Shown here: piece after piece, positions 38,544 through 49,090 of the stretch
How positions within the stretch are numbered: position 1 is the first letter of the stretch
How the letters are laid out: every line of letters starts with the position of its first letter
Origin: Paracoccus sp. DMF-8
Lineage (GTDB): Bacteria > Pseudomonadota > Alphaproteobacteria > Rhodobacterales > Rhodobacteraceae
Assembly: GCF_029309835.1 (NCBI RefSeq)
Contig: NZ_JARJHL010000017.1
Coordinates: forward strand, 1-64,000
Direction of reading: 5' to 3'
Length of the DNA stretch: 64,000 bases
Notes under the pieces: generated by a model
Databases searched by the model: none
The model's input: the letters and a program-made list of their open reading frames with translations, nothing else
Told to the model about the DNA's origin: nothing
Made by a program: the position numbers and the translations under genes

Positions 38544-41249
38544 ATGGCGAGCTGGCAGGCGAAACACCGTGACCCGTTGTTCGATCAGTCCACGCAGGCG
38601 GCACTGGAACGGCGCGGCAAGGAACTGGCCGGGGCGGCGCTTGTCATCATCGGCGTGCTGATCGCGATGATGCTGGGCAGCTATTCGCCCGACGACCCTT
38701 CGATCATGTCGGCCACCGACCAGCCCGCAACCAACCTGCTGGGGCGGTTCGGGGCCTATCTGGCCTCGGCGCTGTTCATGATCGCGGGCTACGGGTCCTA
38801 TGTGCTGTCGCTTGGCGCGATTGTCTGGGGGCTGCGGCTGATGCTGCACCGGGGCGAAGAGCGCATCATGCGCGGGATTTTCCTGCCGCTGGCGATGGTG
38901 CTGGTGTCGATCTACGCGACCTCGATGGCGCCGCCTGCCGACTGGACGCAAAGCTTTGGCCTGGGCGGGCATCTGGGCGACATGCTGATGGGCGCGGTGC
39001 TGTCGGCCATGCCGCTGAAAGCCTCGATCGCGATCAAGCTGGTCGCGCTGCTGGTGGCGGTTGGGTCGGTCGCGCTGCTGGCCTTTGTGCTGGGCTTCAG
39101 CCGCCCGGAAATCGACGCGGTGCTGGGCTATCTGCGCAACGGGCTGCACACGGCGCGCGTCATCGCCCTGCAACTCGCCGGGCGCAGCGCGCTGCTGACC
39201 ACCCGCGCCGCCGGAAACATCCGCGCGCGTCAGGCCTCGCGCCGTCAGCGCAGCGCCGTGGCGGGTTCGCCCCATGTCGATGATTTCGCCGATGATGATG
39301 GCGCGCGCAGCAGGCTGCCGCGCTTCGGCCAGCGTCAGGCCGCGCCGCAGGCCTATGACGACGACGGCAATGGGATCGAGCCGGAACTGGTCGATCCCGA
39401 AACCCATTACGACGACGAGCCAGAGGCCCCCTCGCGCGCGCAGATCAGCGCCCGCATCACCGATGCGATCCGCGACCGGACCGAGGGCAAGGGCCTGCTG
39501 TCCGCCGTCACCGCCCGGCTGACCGGCAAAAGCACCCCTGCCCTGCCCCGCGCCGAGCCGCCGCTGAGCGCCCATGACGCGGATGATTTCGACCCCGAGG
39601 AAGACGAGATCCAGCCCGATATCGCCCCCTTCGGCGCCGAAACCGCGCGCCATGTCGTGCCCCCGGCCAAGGCCCTGGCCCCCTCGCGGCAGGCCCGCGC
39701 CGAGGCGCAGCCCAGCCTGCGGTTCGACGACGATTCGGCGCATTACGAATGCCCGCCGCTGTCCTTGCTGGAATCGCCCGCGACCGTCGCACGCCAGCAG
39801 TTGTCGCAAGAGGCGCTGATGGAAAACGCCCGCATGCTGGAAGCGGTGCTGGACGATTACGGCGTCAAGGGCCAGATCACCGAGGTCCGCCCCGGCCCCG
39901 TCGTCACCCTGTATGAGCTGGAACCCGCGCCGGGGCTGAAGGCCAGCCGGGTCATGGGTCTGGCCGATGACATCGCGCGGTCGATGTCGGCGCTGTCGGC
40001 GCGGGTTTCGACCGTGCCGGGCCGCACCGTGATCGGGATCGAACTGCCCAACGCCCGGCGCGAAAAGGTCGTCTTGCGCGAAATCCTGTCGGCCAAGGCT
40101 TACGGCGACGGCACTTACCCGCTGCCCTTGGCCTTGGGCAAGGATATCGGCGGCGGCCCGGTCGTCGCGAACCTTGCGAAAATGCCCCACCTGCTGATCG
40201 CGGGAACCACGGGTTCGGGGAAATCGGTCGCGATCAACACCATGATCCTGTCGCTGCTTTACAAGCTGACGCCCGAGGAATGCCGGCTGATCATGATCGA
40301 CCCCAAGATGCTGGAACTGTCGGTCTATGACGGCATCCCGCATCTGCTGTCCCCCGTCGTCACCGACCCGAAAAAGGCGGTCGTCGCCCTGAAATGGGTC
40401 GTCGGCGAGATGGAGGAACGCTATCGCAAGATGTCCAAGATGGGCGTGCGCAACATCGAAGGCTACAACGGCCGCGTCCGCGAGGCGCTGGACAAGGGCG
40501 AGATGTTCAAGCGCACCGTCCAGACCGGATTTGACGAGGACACGGGCGAGCCGGTCTTTGAAACCGATGAATTCAAGCCCGAGGCCTTCCCCTATATCGT
40601 CGTCATCGTCGACGAAATGGCCGACCTGATGATGGTCGCGGGCAAGGAAATCGAGGCCTGCATCCAGCGTCTGGCACAGATGGCGCGGGCATCCGGCATC
40701 CACCTGATCATGGCGACGCAGCGGCCTTCGGTCGATGTCATCACCGGCACGATCAAGGCGAACTTCCCGACCCGGATCAGCTTTCAGGTGACCTCGAAAA
40801 TCGACAGCCGCACCATTCTGGGCGAACAGGGCGCCGAGCAGCTTCTGGGTCAGGGCGACATGCTGTATATGGCGGGCGGATCGAAAATCACCCGCGTTCA
40901 CGGTCCCTTCGTCAGCGATGAAGAGGTCGAGGAAATCGTCCGCCACCTGAAATCCTTTGGCCCGCCCAGCTATATGTCGGGCGTCGTCGAAGGCCCGGAC
41001 GAAGACCGCGCCGACAATATCGACATGGTTCTGGGTCTGGGCAGCGGCGATGGCGGCGATGCGGAACTCTATGATCTGGCCGTGGCCATCGTCGCCAAGG
41101 ACCGCAAATGCTCGACCAGCTATATCCAGCGCAAACTGGCCATCGGCTATAACAAGGCCGCGCGTCTGGTCGAACAGATGGAGGAACAGGGCGTTGTCAG
41201 TTCCGCCAACCACGTCGGCAAACGCGAGGTTCTGGTCCCCGAGGTCTGA
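38544..41249 (+). CDS. ftsK: DNA translocase FtsK
   Basis: The 901-residue protein couples division to chromosome segregation. N-terminal residues 30-200 hold four membrane helices. An Asp/Pro-rich linker (about 240-390) follows, then the RecA-like motor with Walker A GTTGSGKS, Walker [14 protein letters not shown] and a C-terminal gamma domain ([31 protein letters not shown]) that reads KOPS sites. AAGGGGG precedes the ATG. A strong terminator follows. It begins directly behind the aminotransferase. Confidence 0.96.
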   Translation: MASWQAKHRDPLFDQSTQAALERRGKELAGAALVIIGVLIAMMLGSYSPDDPSIMSATDQPATNLLGRFGAYLASALFMIAGYGSYVLSLGAIVWGLRLMLHRGEERIMRGIFLPLAMVLVSIYATSMAPPADWTQSFGLGGHLGDMLMGAVLSAMPLKASIAIKLVALLVAVGSVALLAFVLGFSRPEIDAVLGYLRNGLHTARVIALQLAGRSALLTTRAAGNIRARQASRRQRSAVAGSPHVDDFADDDGARSRLPRFGQRQAAPQAYDDDGNGIEPELVDPETHYDDEPEAPSRAQISARITDAIRDRTEGKGLLSAVTARLTGKSTPALPRAEPPLSAHDADDFDPEEDEIQPDIAPFGAETARHVVPPAKALAPSRQARAEAQPSLRFDDDSAHYECPPLSLLESPATVARQQLSQEALMENARMLEAVLDDYGVKGQITEVRPGPVVTLYELEPAPGLKASRVMGLADDIARSMSALSARVSTVPGRTVIGIELPNARREKVVLREILSAKAYGDGTYPLPLALGKDIGGGPVVANLAKMPHLLIAGTTGSGKSVAINTMILSLLYKLTPEECRLIMIDPKMLELSVYDGIPHLLSPVVTDPKKAVVALKWVVGEMEERYRKMSKMGVRNIEGYNGRVREALDKGEMFKRTVQTGFDEDTGEPVFETDEFKPEAFPYIVVIVDEMADLMMVAGKEIEACIQRLAQMARASGIHLIMATQRPSVDVITGTIKANFPTRISFQVTSKIDSRTILGEQGAEQLLGQGDMLYMAGGSKITRVHGPFVSDEEVEEIVRHLKSFGPPSYMSGVVEGPDEDRADNIDMVLGLGSGDGGDAELYDLAVAIVAKDRKCSTSYIQRKLAIGYNKAARLVEQMEEQGVVSSANHVGKREVLVPEV

Positions 41250-41267
41250 CCGGGACCACACACAAGA

Positions 41268-41298
41268 AAGGCCGGGCATCACGCCCGGCCTTCTTCAT
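41268..41298 (+). terminator. Intrinsic terminator of ftsK
   Basis: AAGGCCGGGC (41268-41277) pairs with GCCCGGCCTT (41283-41292) around ATCAC, followed by CTTCATGG. A ten-pair stem and short T-rich tail. Confidence 0.75.
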
Positions 41299-41322
41299 GG
41301 GTCGTTTTCCGGGCGCATCGCC

Positions 41323-41354
41323 CAAATAAAAACCCCCGACTTGCGCCGGGGGTT
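41323..41354 (-). terminator. Intrinsic terminator of rpsU
   Basis: On the minus strand a stem forms from 41347-41354 with 41331-41338 (AACCCCCG and CGGGGGTT on the plus strand), then TTTTATTT (41323-41330 on the plus strand as AAATAAAA). It sits 33 nt past the rpsU stop. Confidence 0.8.
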
Positions 41355-41387
41355 GGTCCAAAGGCTGCCATCCGGCAGACGGACGAC

Positions 41388-41594
41388 TTACAGCGCGCCT
41401 TCGCGTTGCGCTTTTTTGCGCGCCAGCTTGCGGGCGCGGCGCACGGCCTCTGCCTTTTCACGGGCTTTCTTGACCGACGGCTTTTCGAAATGCTGCTTGA
41501 GCTTCATTTCACGAAAAACCCCCTCGCGCTGAAGTTTTTTCTTCAGGGCGCGAAGTGCCTGTTCGACGTTGTTGTCGCGAACACTTACCTGCAT
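41388..41594 (-). CDS. rpsU: 30S ribosomal protein S21
   Basis: The 68-residue basic protein begins [20 protein letters not shown] and ends [14 protein letters not shown], typical S21. Length and Arg/Lys-rich tail match. It is transcribed away from coq9, sharing a 100-nt divergent region. Confidence 0.95.
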   Translation of the reverse strand: MQVSVRDNNVEQALRALKKKLQREGVFREMKLKQHFEKPSVKKAREKAEAVRRARKLARKKAQREGAL

Positions 41595-41698
41595 GTGGTT
41601 GTCACCACCTTCCTAGGTTAGAGTTGAGCAGAATTGCAGGTCGCGCGCTTCTATCAGCGCGAATCGGCTTTGTCCAGAATTTTGCGGGGAACCGGCAG

Positions 41699-42424
41699 AT
41701 GAGCATTGACACGGAACGCGACAGGCTGATCGACGCGGCGCTGGCCCATGTCACATTCGAAGGCATGAACGATGCCGCGATCCGCGCGGGCGTGCAGGAT
41801 CTGGGCATGGATGCGCGGCTGGTGCAGGTGCTGCTGCCGCAGGGCGGCGCCGATCTGGCCGCCGCCTATCACCGCCGGGGCGATGCCGCGCTGGCCGACT
41901 GGCTGCGCGACAGCCCGCCGCAGGGCGGTTTCCGCGACCGCATTGCCCAGGCAGTGCTGCACCGGCTGGAAACGGCGGATCGCGAGTTGGTCAGGGCGGG
42001 CGCGGCGGTGCTGGCGCTGCCGCAACATGCCGCCCTTGGCGCGAAACTGCTGTGGGAAACCGCCGATGTGATCTGGAGCGGGCTTGGCGACACGTCCGAG
42101 GACGTGAACTGGTATTCCAAACGCGCCACGCTGAGCGCGGTTCACGGCGCGACCGTGCTGTTCTGGCTGGGCGATGATCCCGAAGACATGCACGACACCC
42201 GCCGCTTTCTGGACCGCAGGCTGGACGGGGTGATGCGGTTCGAAAAGCTCAAGGCATTTGCGCGGAAACTGCCCGGCGCGGGGGCGGCGCTGAATCTGGC
42301 GACGGGCTGGATTCGCAAGCCCGGCAGCCGTAACCTGCCCGGACATGTCGCGCCCCGCTGGTCGCCGCGCGGCGATCTGCCGGGTGGGCGCGACAGTTCG
42401 GCCAAGAATGGAAACAGGACCTGA
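41699..42424 (+). CDS. coq9: COQ9 family protein
   Basis: The 241-residue protein has a COQ9 domain: AIRAGVQDLGMDARLVQVLLPQGGADL (helical, TetR-like fold) and the family core ADVIWSGLGDTSEDVNWYSKRATLSAVHGATVLFWLGD. COQ9 binds lipid and presents ubiquinone intermediates to Coq7. ATG 41699 with GGGGA upstream. It is seven nt from the quinone oxidoreductase, and both may concern quinone metabolism. Confidence 0.93.
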   Translation: MSIDTERDRLIDAALAHVTFEGMNDAAIRAGVQDLGMDARLVQVLLPQGGADLAAAYHRRGDAALADWLRDSPPQGGFRDRIAQAVLHRLETADRELVRAGAAVLALPQHAALGAKLLWETADVIWSGLGDTSEDVNWYSKRATLSAVHGATVLFWLGDDPEDMHDTRRFLDRRLDGVMRFEKLKAFARKLPGAGAALNLATGWIRKPGSRNLPGHVAPRWSPRGDLPGGRDSSAKNGNRT

Positions 42425-42430
42425 GATCAC

Positions 42431-43408
42431 ATGAAAGCCATTGAAATCGCCACGCCGGGCCCGGCCGAGGTCCTGAAACTGACGCGCCGCCCCCATCCCA
42501 TTCCGGGCCATGGCCAGATCGTCATTCAGGTCGCATGGGCGGGGGTGAACCGCCCCGATGTGCTGCAACGCGCCGGGTCCTATGCGCCGCCGCCCGGTGC
42601 CTCGGACCTGCCGGGGCTGGAATGTTCGGGCGTCGTCGTCGGCATCGGCGCGGGCGTCACGCGCTGGAAGGAAGGCGACCGGGTCTGCGCCCTGCTGCCC
42701 GGCGGCGGCTATGCCGAATTCGTTGCCTGCCCCGCCGAACACGCGCTGCCGATTCCCGCCGGGATCACGCTGCGCGAGGCCGCGGCCCTGCCCGAAACCG
42801 TCTTTACCGTCTGGTCGAACATCGTCATGCGCGGCGGGTTGCAGGCGGGCGAACGCTTTCTGGTCCATGGCGGATCATCGGGCATCGGCACGACGGCGAT
42901 CCAGATCGCCCGCGCGCTTGGCGCGCAGGTCTGGACCACGGCGGGCTCGGACGACAAATGCGCCGCCTGCGAAAAGCTGGGGGCCATTCCGATCAATTAC
43001 CGCGAACAGGATTTCGTCGAGGTGCTGCGCAAGGCGGGCGGCGCCAACCTGATCCTGGACATGGTCGGCGGCGATTACATCGCCCGCAATATCCGGGCCA
43101 TGGCCGATGAGGCGCGGCTGGTGATGATCGCCTTTCTGGCCGGTCCCAAGGCGGAAATCAACTTTGCCCAGATCATGATGAAGCGCCTGACCGTCACCGG
43201 ATCGACGCTGCGCGCGCAATCGGACCTGGCCAAGGCCCGCATTGCCGCCGAACTTTGCGAACATGTCTGGCCGATGGTGGAAAACGGCAGCCTGCGCCCG
43301 CTGATCGACAGCGAATTCACGCTGGCCGATGCCGTCGATGCGCATCGCCGGATGGAAAGCAGCCAGCATATCGGCAAGATCCTGCTGCGCGTCGCGGGCG
43401 ATATCTAG
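42431..43408 (+). CDS. NAD(P)H:quinone oxidoreductase, PIG3/QOR-like
   Basis: The 325-residue MDR protein has a GroES domain (GVNRPDVLQRAGSYAPPPGAS) and a Rossmann region LVHGGSSGIGTTAIQIARALGA. No catalytic zinc ligands, so it fits the quinone oxidoreductase group. Starts seven nt after coq9. Faces the Lrp regulator gene, with nine nt between the stops. Confidence 0.9.
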   Translation: MKAIEIATPGPAEVLKLTRRPHPIPGHGQIVIQVAWAGVNRPDVLQRAGSYAPPPGASDLPGLECSGVVVGIGAGVTRWKEGDRVCALLPGGGYAEFVACPAEHALPIPAGITLREAAALPETVFTVWSNIVMRGGLQAGERFLVHGGSSGIGTTAIQIARALGAQVWTTAGSDDKCAACEKLGAIPINYREQDFVEVLRKAGGANLILDMVGGDYIARNIRAMADEARLVMIAFLAGPKAEINFAQIMMKRLTVTGSTLRAQSDLAKARIAAELCEHVWPMVENGSLRPLIDSEFTLADAVDAHRRMESSQHIGKILLRVAGDI

Positions 43409-43417
43409 CCGCGTTTC

Positions 43418-43879
43418 TCAGGCGGGCAAGGCCGTCGTAAAGGCGACCGAGCGCAGCGAAAACGACGATTGCATCTGCGCCACCCCCGGAAGCTTTGCCA
43501 GCTTCTGGCGGTGGATGCGGGCGAAATCATCGGTGTCGCGGGCCACGACCTTCAGCAGGTAATCCGCCGAGCCCGCCATCAGGTTGCATTCCAGCACGTT
43601 CGGGATGGTGCGGACGGCACGCTCGAACGCATCCAGCAGCTCATCCGCCTGACCGGACAGGGTGATTTCGACGAAAACCGTGGTCGGCAGTTCGACCTTG
43701 CGCGGGTCCAGCAGCGCGACATAGCCCCGGATCACGCCCTCCTCTTCCAGCCGCTGAACGCGGCGGTGGCAGGCGCTGGCCGACAGGTTCACCTTGTCGG
43801 CCAGATCGGCATTGGTCATGCGCCCGTCGCGCTGCAAGGCCGCCAGAATGCGCCGATCTGTTGCGTCAAGTTGGATCAT
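43418..43879 (-). CDS. Lrp/AsnC family regulator, probably of alanine dehydrogenase
   Basis: The 153-residue protein has an N-terminal winged helix (LDATDRRILAALQRDGRMTNADLADKVNLSASACHRRVQRLEEEG) and an effector RAM domain (about 70-150). It is divergent from ald with about 165 nt between them, the usual setting of an Lrp-type activator of ald that responds to an amino acid. That link is inferred from position. Confidence 0.9.
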   Translation of the reverse strand: MIQLDATDRRILAALQRDGRMTNADLADKVNLSASACHRRVQRLEEEGVIRGYVALLDPRKVELPTTVFVEITLSGQADELLDAFERAVRTIPNVLECNLMAGSADYLLKVVARDTDDFARIHRQKLAKLPGVAQMQSSFSLRSVAFTTALPA

Positions 43880-44046
43880 GAGCCGATTTCCTCCTGCGCA
43901 TAGGCCCTAGCCCGCGTCATTCTTCGACGCCAGCCTTTTCGCCCCGCCCCATCCCTTTGGCCGAGAGCGCGGGATCCCCCGCCGCGCCATCTTTTCAATC
44001 CCCGCGCGCCGCATCAGACTGCCGCGAAGGGAAGAGGAGAATGATG

Positions 44047-45165
44047 ATGAAGATCGGTTGCCCCAAAGAGATCAAGCCCCAGGAATTCCGCGTCGGCCTG
44101 ACCCCGGATGCCGCACGAGAGGCGGTGCTGCACGGCCATCAGGTTCTGGTCGAAACCGGCGCGGGGGACGGCGCGGGTTTCGGCGATGACGAATATCTGG
44201 CCGCAGGCGCGCAGGTTCTGGGCGATGCGGCGCAGGTCTATGATCAGGCGGAACTGATCGTCAAGGTCAAGGAACCGCAGCCCGCCGAGCGCGCCATGCT
44301 GCGCGACGGTCAGGTGCTGTTCGCCTATCTGCATCTGGCCCCCGATCCCGACCAGACCCGCGACCTGCTGCAATCGGGGGTGATTTCCATCGCCTATGAA
44401 ACCGTCACCGATGGCCGGGGCGGGTTGCCCCTGCTGGCACCGATGTCCGAGGTCGCGGGGCGGCTGTCGCCGCAGGTCGGATCATGGGCGCTGCAAAAGG
44501 CCAATGGCGGATCTGGCGTCTTGCTGGGCGGCGTGCCGGGGGTGCGGCCGGGCAATGTCGTCATCATCGGCGGCGGCGTCGTCGGCGCGGCGGCGGCGCG
44601 GGTCGCGGTCGGCATGGGGGCGAATGTCACGGTGCTGGACCGCTCGCTGCCGCGCCTGAGCTATCTGGACGATATCTTCATGGGGCGGCTGAATACGCAA
44701 TTCGCGACGGCGGGGGCGCTGGCCGATCTGCTGCCCCCGGCCGATCTGGTCATCGGGGCGGTGCTGATCCCCGGCGCGGCGGCGCCCAAGCTGGTCAGCC
44801 GCGCGCAACTGGGGTCGATGAAACCCGGTTCGGTGCTGGTGGACGTGGCGATTGATCAGGGCGGCTGCTTTGAAACCTCGCGCGCGACGACCCATCAGAA
44901 CCCGATCTACGAGGTCGATGGCATCGTCCATTACTGCGTCGCGAACATGCCCGGCGCGGTCGCCCGCACCTCGACCCGCGCGCTTGGCAATGCCACCCTG
45001 CCCTATCTGCTGGCGCTGGCGGACAAGGGCTGGCACCGCGCGATCAGCGATGACGCACATCTGCGCGCGGGTCTGTCGACATGGCGGGGCAGGCTGACCT
45101 CGGCCCCGGTGGGTCAGGCGCTTGGGCTGGCCGCGATCACCCCCGATGAGGTTCTGGCAGGCTGA
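44047..45165 (+). CDS. ald: Alanine dehydrogenase
   Basis: Interconverts L-alanine and pyruvate with ammonia using NAD. Opening [20 protein letters not shown], the [10 protein letters not shown] motif and NAD fold [20 protein letters not shown] are diagnostic. Three ATGs in a row occur at 44041-44049; the third lies seven nt from GAGGAG, gives 372 residues and matches the family, so it is preferred. Confidence 0.94.
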   Translation: MKIGCPKEIKPQEFRVGLTPDAAREAVLHGHQVLVETGAGDGAGFGDDEYLAAGAQVLGDAAQVYDQAELIVKVKEPQPAERAMLRDGQVLFAYLHLAPDPDQTRDLLQSGVISIAYETVTDGRGGLPLLAPMSEVAGRLSPQVGSWALQKANGGSGVLLGGVPGVRPGNVVIIGGGVVGAAAARVAVGMGANVTVLDRSLPRLSYLDDIFMGRLNTQFATAGALADLLPPADLVIGAVLIPGAAAPKLVSRAQLGSMKPGSVLVDVAIDQGGCFETSRATTHQNPIYEVDGIVHYCVANMPGAVARTSTRALGNATLPYLLALADKGWHRAISDDAHLRAGLSTWRGRLTSAPVGQALGLAAITPDEVLAG

Positions 45166-45171
45166 CCCATG

Positions 45172-45203
45172 AAAAAGGGGCGCCCGCAGCCACGGACGCC
45201 CCC
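45172..45203 (-). terminator. Intrinsic terminator of mscL
   Basis: On the minus strand GGGGCG and CGCCCC, with inner CCG/CGG, form a stem around TGGCTG and end in TTTTT (plus-strand AAAAA at 45172-45176). It lies about 20 nt past the mscL stop; the stem could also end ald, without a T run in that direction. Confidence 0.75.
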
Positions 45204-45225
45204 ATGGTTTCCGGCGGGATCGCGA

Positions 45226-45663
45226 TCAGGCGCGTTGCGCGCGCAGCTCGTCGCGGATCTGGGCCAGCAGCTCTTCCTGGGTCGGGCCGGCGGGCGCTGC
45301 CTCGGGCTCGGCCTCTTTCCTGGAGACGGAGCTTTGAACGCGGTTCACCGCCTTGACCAGCAGGAACACCGCCCAGGCAATGATCAGGAAGTTGATGACC
45401 GCCGACAGGAAGGCACCATAGGCAAAGACCGCCGCACCCGTATCGCGCGCCACCTGCAGGCTGGCTCCGTCCGGCACATTGCCTTTCAGCACGACATACA
45501 GCCCGCTGAAATCGGTTCCGCCGGTCAGCAGGCCGATGATCGGGTTGATCAGATCGGTGACCAGCGAGTTCACGATAGCCGTGAACGCAGCACCGATGAT
45601 GATACCCACGGCAAGGTCGATGACGTTGCCGCGGGCAATGAATTCCTTGAACTCTTTGATCAT
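45226..45663 (-). CDS. mscL: Large-conductance mechanosensitive channel MscL
   Basis: The 145-residue inner-membrane channel opens when the membrane stretches in osmotic downshock. It starts [27 protein letters not shown] and has TM1 and TM2 (about 15-40 and 70-95). ATG at 45661-45663 gives family length; an in-frame start 24 codons upstream adds no homology. A plain single-gene unit with its own terminator. Confidence 0.96.
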   Translation of the reverse strand: MIKEFKEFIARGNVIDLAVGIIIGAAFTAIVNSLVTDLINPIIGLLTGGTDFSGLYVVLKGNVPDGASLQVARDTGAAVFAYGAFLSAVINFLIIAWAVFLLVKAVNRVQSSVSRKEAEPEAAPAGPTQEELLAQIRDELRAQRA

Positions 45664-45755
45664 GTGGCTACCTTCTTTATCCTGTTCGCATGGATTGCCG
45701 TAACATCCGGGTATCACAGACTTGGGTTTTCGCAATCATAATCAGGATTTTCGAC

Positions 45756-46454
45756 ATGACGTCACTCGCAGATTTCCCGATCACGAAACGCTGGCCCCCG
45801 GCCCGGCCGCAGGTCATTCAGCTTTATACGCTGAATACCCCCAACGGCATCAAGGCCTCGGTCATGCTGGAGGAATGCGGGCTGGATTATGAGGCGCATC
45901 GGATCAGCATCTCGGACCCCGAGGACCAGATGACGCCCGAGTTCCTTTCCCTTAATCCGAACAACAAGATACCGGCGATGATCGACCCCGACGGGCCGGG
46001 CGGGCAGCCGATGGGCCTGTGGGAAACCGGCGCGATCCTGATCTATCTGGGCGACAAGACCGGCAGGTTCCTGCCGAGATCGGGGGCCGAACGCTATCAT
46101 GCGATCCAGTGGCTGATGTGGCAGATGGGCGGTGTCGGCCCGATGTTCGGGCAGGTCGGCTATTTCCACCGCTACAAGGGCAGCGAGATCGAAGACCCCC
46201 GCCCCCGCACCCGCTACCTGAACGAGGCCCGCCGCCTGCTGGGCGTGCTGGACCGCCAGCTTGACGGCCGCGACTGGATCACCGGCGAATATTCCGTCGC
46301 CGATATTGCCGTCGGCCCCTGGCTGCGCACGATCCGCGTGAACTACGACGCGGAAAAGGAAACCGGCATGGACGGTTTCGCCAATGTCCAGGCCTATCTG
46401 GACCGCTTCCTCGCCCGCCCCGCCGTCCAGCGCGGCATCGAGATCGGCGCCTGA
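45756..46454 (+). CDS. Glutathione S-transferase family protein (YghU/Ure2-like)
   Basis: The 232-residue protein has an N-terminal thioredoxin-like domain (IQLYTLNTPNGIKASVMLEECGLDY and NPNNKIPAMIDPDGPGG, LWETGAILIYLGDKTG) and helical C-terminal domain (WLMWQMGGVGPMFGQVGYFHRY, DRQLDGRDWITGEYSVADIAV). The TPNG segment at the usual Ser/Cys site is typical of the YghU group, which handles disulfides. ATG 45756 precedes MTSLADF. It is the last intact gene before an IS island. Confidence 0.9.
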   Translation: MTSLADFPITKRWPPARPQVIQLYTLNTPNGIKASVMLEECGLDYEAHRISISDPEDQMTPEFLSLNPNNKIPAMIDPDGPGGQPMGLWETGAILIYLGDKTGRFLPRSGAERYHAIQWLMWQMGGVGPMFGQVGYFHRYKGSEIEDPRPRTRYLNEARRLLGVLDRQLDGRDWITGEYSVADIAVGPWLRTIRVNYDAEKETGMDGFANVQAYLDRFLARPAVQRGIEIGA

Positions 46455-46819
46455 CCCCATCGTCCCGATACCCCGGCGCCCGCGGGGCAAGGTGGACCAA
46501 ACCGTAGCGGCGAAACGACCCGGCGCTACGGTTACCGGTCCCGTCCCCTCCAGCAAACGCGGGGGAACTGTCGATGGGCATCGACCCGACAAGCGCAGAA
46601 GAAAAATCAATGAACCGAACAAGATCACAGCAGGAGCTTCAGACCCGCCGTGATACCCTATGACAGGAAAGGTTTTCCTGAACCATCGCAGATATCGAAG
46701 GCGCGCCGCCATGGGCCAATGGCGATGCGCTCTTTTCCGCCCCGTCTCTCGAAGCGCCCAAAACAGCGCGGCTCGATCCGGACTCGGGCAACCTGCTCTT
46801 TGTGCTGCCAGCCCCGGAC
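46455..46819. other. Gene-poor left edge of the IS island
   Basis: No complete gene is visible. A perfect ten-base inverted repeat, AACCGTAGCG (46500-46509) and CGCTACGGTT (46524-46533), flanks 14 nt; it may end the GST transcript but has no T tract. From about 46695 to 46819 a plus-strand frame reads like protein (EGAPPWANGDALFSAPSLEA and DPDSGNLLFVLPAPDGYG) with fairly high GC at third positions, and is cut where IS3-like sequence starts. It may be a piece of an interrupted host gene that I cannot identify. Confidence 0.35.
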
Positions 46820-47103
46820 GGTTATGGCAATCAATCACCAGCGCCAACGAAGTCCGGCCGTCCCTGCCAGCCCAGATCCGGCAAAGGTCCGTGGACCAGC
46901 GTTCGTTGGGCGCGGTGGCCACCGAAGGCAGCGCCTGGATCCTCGGACGCATGCCGACGGGGCGCTTGCGGACCTGCCAATTCTTCAGTTGGAAGATCCT
47001 TTGGACGGTGTTCTTGTTGAAGCCCAGCAGAAAGGCCACGGTCCGATAGCCGAAGGATGGGCTCTCCTCGATCATCGCCTTGATCGGCTCTGCGAAGCAG
47101 AGA
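46820..47103 (-). pseudogene. IS3-family transposase fragment
   Basis: The readable part runs AEPIKAMIEESPSFGYRTVAF, FNKNTVQRIF, then RIQALPSVATAPNERWSTDLCRIW and LALVIDCHNR, which is the middle of IS3 OrfB with a helix-turn-helix and the first catalytic Asp region. It has lost both ends: the upstream side stops where the IS256 copy begins (about 47104), the other after DCHNR. No OrfA, terminal repeats or remaining catalytic residues are present, so it is inactive. Confidence 0.7.
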
Positions 47104-47135
47104 CTGTCCGATATTTTGTGTTCTGACGCTATTTG

Positions 47136-48245
47136 TCAGGCCATCGGGCAGCGTTCTTCGAAGATGATGGCGATCTGGCTTCTGACAGCGTGCCATTCGC
47201 GCACCGATATCTTCCACTCGGTCGATGTCGCATTGAGCGCCAGCCAGATCAATTTCGCCGCTGCGTCGTCGCCTGGGAAGTGGCCGCGGGCTCTGACGGC
47301 GCGGCGGATTTTCAAGTTCAAGGCCTCAATGGAATTCGTGGTGCAAATCAGCCTGCGCACCTCAGGCGGGTCGTCGGGGAACGGGATGGCTTCGTTCCAG
47401 GCCCGGCGCCAGTCGGGTGCGATCGCCGGATACCGCCTGGCCAGATCGCTGGCCCCGAACTCTGCCAGGGCCAGTTCGGCTGCGTCGGCATCCACCGCCG
47501 TGCAGATCGCTTTGAGTGCGGCGACGACGGCCTTGCGGTCCTTGTCACTGGCGAAGTTCATGGACTGGCGCAGGAGGTGAACAATACAGGTCTGAATCCG
47601 CGTCCGGGGAAAGGCCGCCCCGGATAGCCCGAGGGAAGCCCTTCAGCCCGTCCCGACGGCGATGAGAATGTCCTGGACAGCTCTGTTGCGCAGGTCGCCG
47701 AGAACCCCGGCCCAGAACTTCGCGCCCTCATTGGCCTGGAACCACAGGCCCAGAACGTCCCGCGTGCCGTCCGGCAAAACTGCCAGAGCCACGAAGACCG
47801 CCTTGTTCGACACGGCCCCGTCGGTCCGGATATTGACCCCGATCGCGTCCATGAAGACGATCGGACAGCAGGGCTCCAGCGGGCGGTTCTGCCAGCTGCT
47901 GACCTTCTCCATGACCGCGTCGGTGATCGCCGAAATCAAGCCCGGCGACGCCTCGATGCCGTAGATTTCTTCTATGTAACCCTGGATCTCGCGGGTCGTC
48001 ATCCCCCGGGCATACATGCTGACGATCTTGCGGTCGAACCCGGGAAAGCGGCGCTGATATCTGGCGATCAGCAGCGGATCGAAACTGCCGTTGCGGTCGC
48101 GGGGAATGTCCAGGACCACCTTGCCACTGTCGGTGGTCACCGTCTTCCGGCTGCGCCCATTGCTTTTGATCCGGATCGAGATGGCGCGGGGATTGGCCTT
48201 GCTTGCCGGTGACGCAGGGTGGGTGGATTGTTCCATGTTCGCCAC
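47136..48245 (-). pseudogene. IS256-family transposase, frameshifted
   Basis: The N-terminal piece carries the IS256 core (DPLLIARYQRRFPGFDRKIVSMYARGMTTREIQ, IVFMDAIGVNIR with the first Asp). The frame then breaks twice near 47600-47660 (expected VDGLKGFPRAI and RTRIQTCIVHLLRQS), and the last piece holds NEAIPFPDDPPEVRRLICTTNSIEALN, containing the catalytic Glu. It needs all three acidic residues in one chain, so it is inactive as read. I looked for its terminal inverted repeats and found only a weak candidate. It has split the IS3 remnant. Confidence 0.8.
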
Positions 48246-48634
48246 CTGCGGTTTAACCTACTAGCCGCAACCAGGATTGCGGCGTCGGTGAAGGGAGCAG
48301 GCCCCCCTTTCAAAACCCCCATTGCTCCGCTGGCCAAGGGGTAACCCCTTTGCCCCCCCCGTCTGTGCCTCGTCCGCGAATGCAGAATACCCCCCCGATA
48401 ACGCTCACTGCGCTGGCGCATCCAGAAAGGCGAACGGATCATCTTCATCATCCTGTGGCGGCCGGTAGACCTTAGTCCGGTCAACCGGCGTTGCGCCGAG
48501 CGATGACAAGGGGCTGATTTCAGACGAAGACGCGCGGTCCGGCAAGGTGCGTGTCATTGCGCCCGAAGGCCTCATGGAACATGCGGTCAGCGAGAACGTC
48601 ACCACCGGCAATGCCATGACCCGTCGTTCGTCGC
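48246..48634. other. Unassigned stretch between IS256 and IS5 remnants
   Basis: No gene can be supported. A minus-strand frame ending at 48405 finishes with an acidic tail ([17 protein letters not shown]) that could be the cut-off end of some protein, but its upstream part has no recognisable match. Runs of C (48287-48293, 48353-48360, 48391-48397) look like low-complexity or misread sites. Confidence 0.3.
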
Positions 48635-48926
48635 ACCGTTGCTCGAGGACGTGGCATTCGATGCACTTCCGGCCGACAAGGCCTTCGATGCCGACTGGCT
48701 GCTTGCCGAGCTGGACATGCGCGGCGCGAGCACGGTCATTCCGCCGAAAGCGAACCGCAAGATCAAGCGTGATTACGACCGGCATGCCTATAAGTGGCGA
48801 CATCTGATCGAGAACTTCCTTGCAAAGATCAAGAAGTTCCGGGCCATCGCCACGCGCTGCGAAAAGACCGCATGCAGTTACACCGCCAACTGGCACCTCG
48901 TGGCCACCATCATCGCCGCGAAGTGA
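48635..48926 (+). pseudogene. IS5-family transposase fragment (C-terminal)
   Basis: The frame reads [37 protein letters not shown], then [37 protein letters not shown], a classic IS5/IS427-type C-terminus with the ADKAFD and catalytic Glu (RHLIENF) regions. The N-terminal half is missing and the frame is broken upstream near 48635. It ends in TGA, which overlaps a 16-nt palindrome. Confidence 0.78.
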
Positions 48927-48941
48927 AGGTCCATGGACCTT
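48926..48941. repeat. Perfect 16-nt palindrome after the IS5 fragment
   Basis: AAGGTCCATGGACCTT is its own reverse complement and begins in the last base of the transposase stop. It may be part of an IS end or an unrelated binding site. Confidence 0.55.
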
Positions 48942-49090
48942 GGAAAGCCCGGCAGATCATGCGGGCCAGACAAGCCCGCGCCAATCGGTTCTGACCGAAG
49001 AGCGGCACAGGGCCAGAACACCAAAGTGATAACAGGAGCGATAACCCTCTTGACCCCGAACATCGAAAACCATAGCAAGCACGAGGCTCC

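Noticed and set aside
38538..41282. A 914-codon open frame opposite ftsK
   Set aside because: Same shadow pattern; FtsK motifs are unambiguous on the plus strand.
47104..48400. Terminal inverted repeats of the IS256 copy
   Set aside because: The best match (CAGAA-type ends near 47105-47130 and 48380-48402) agrees at too few positions to call.
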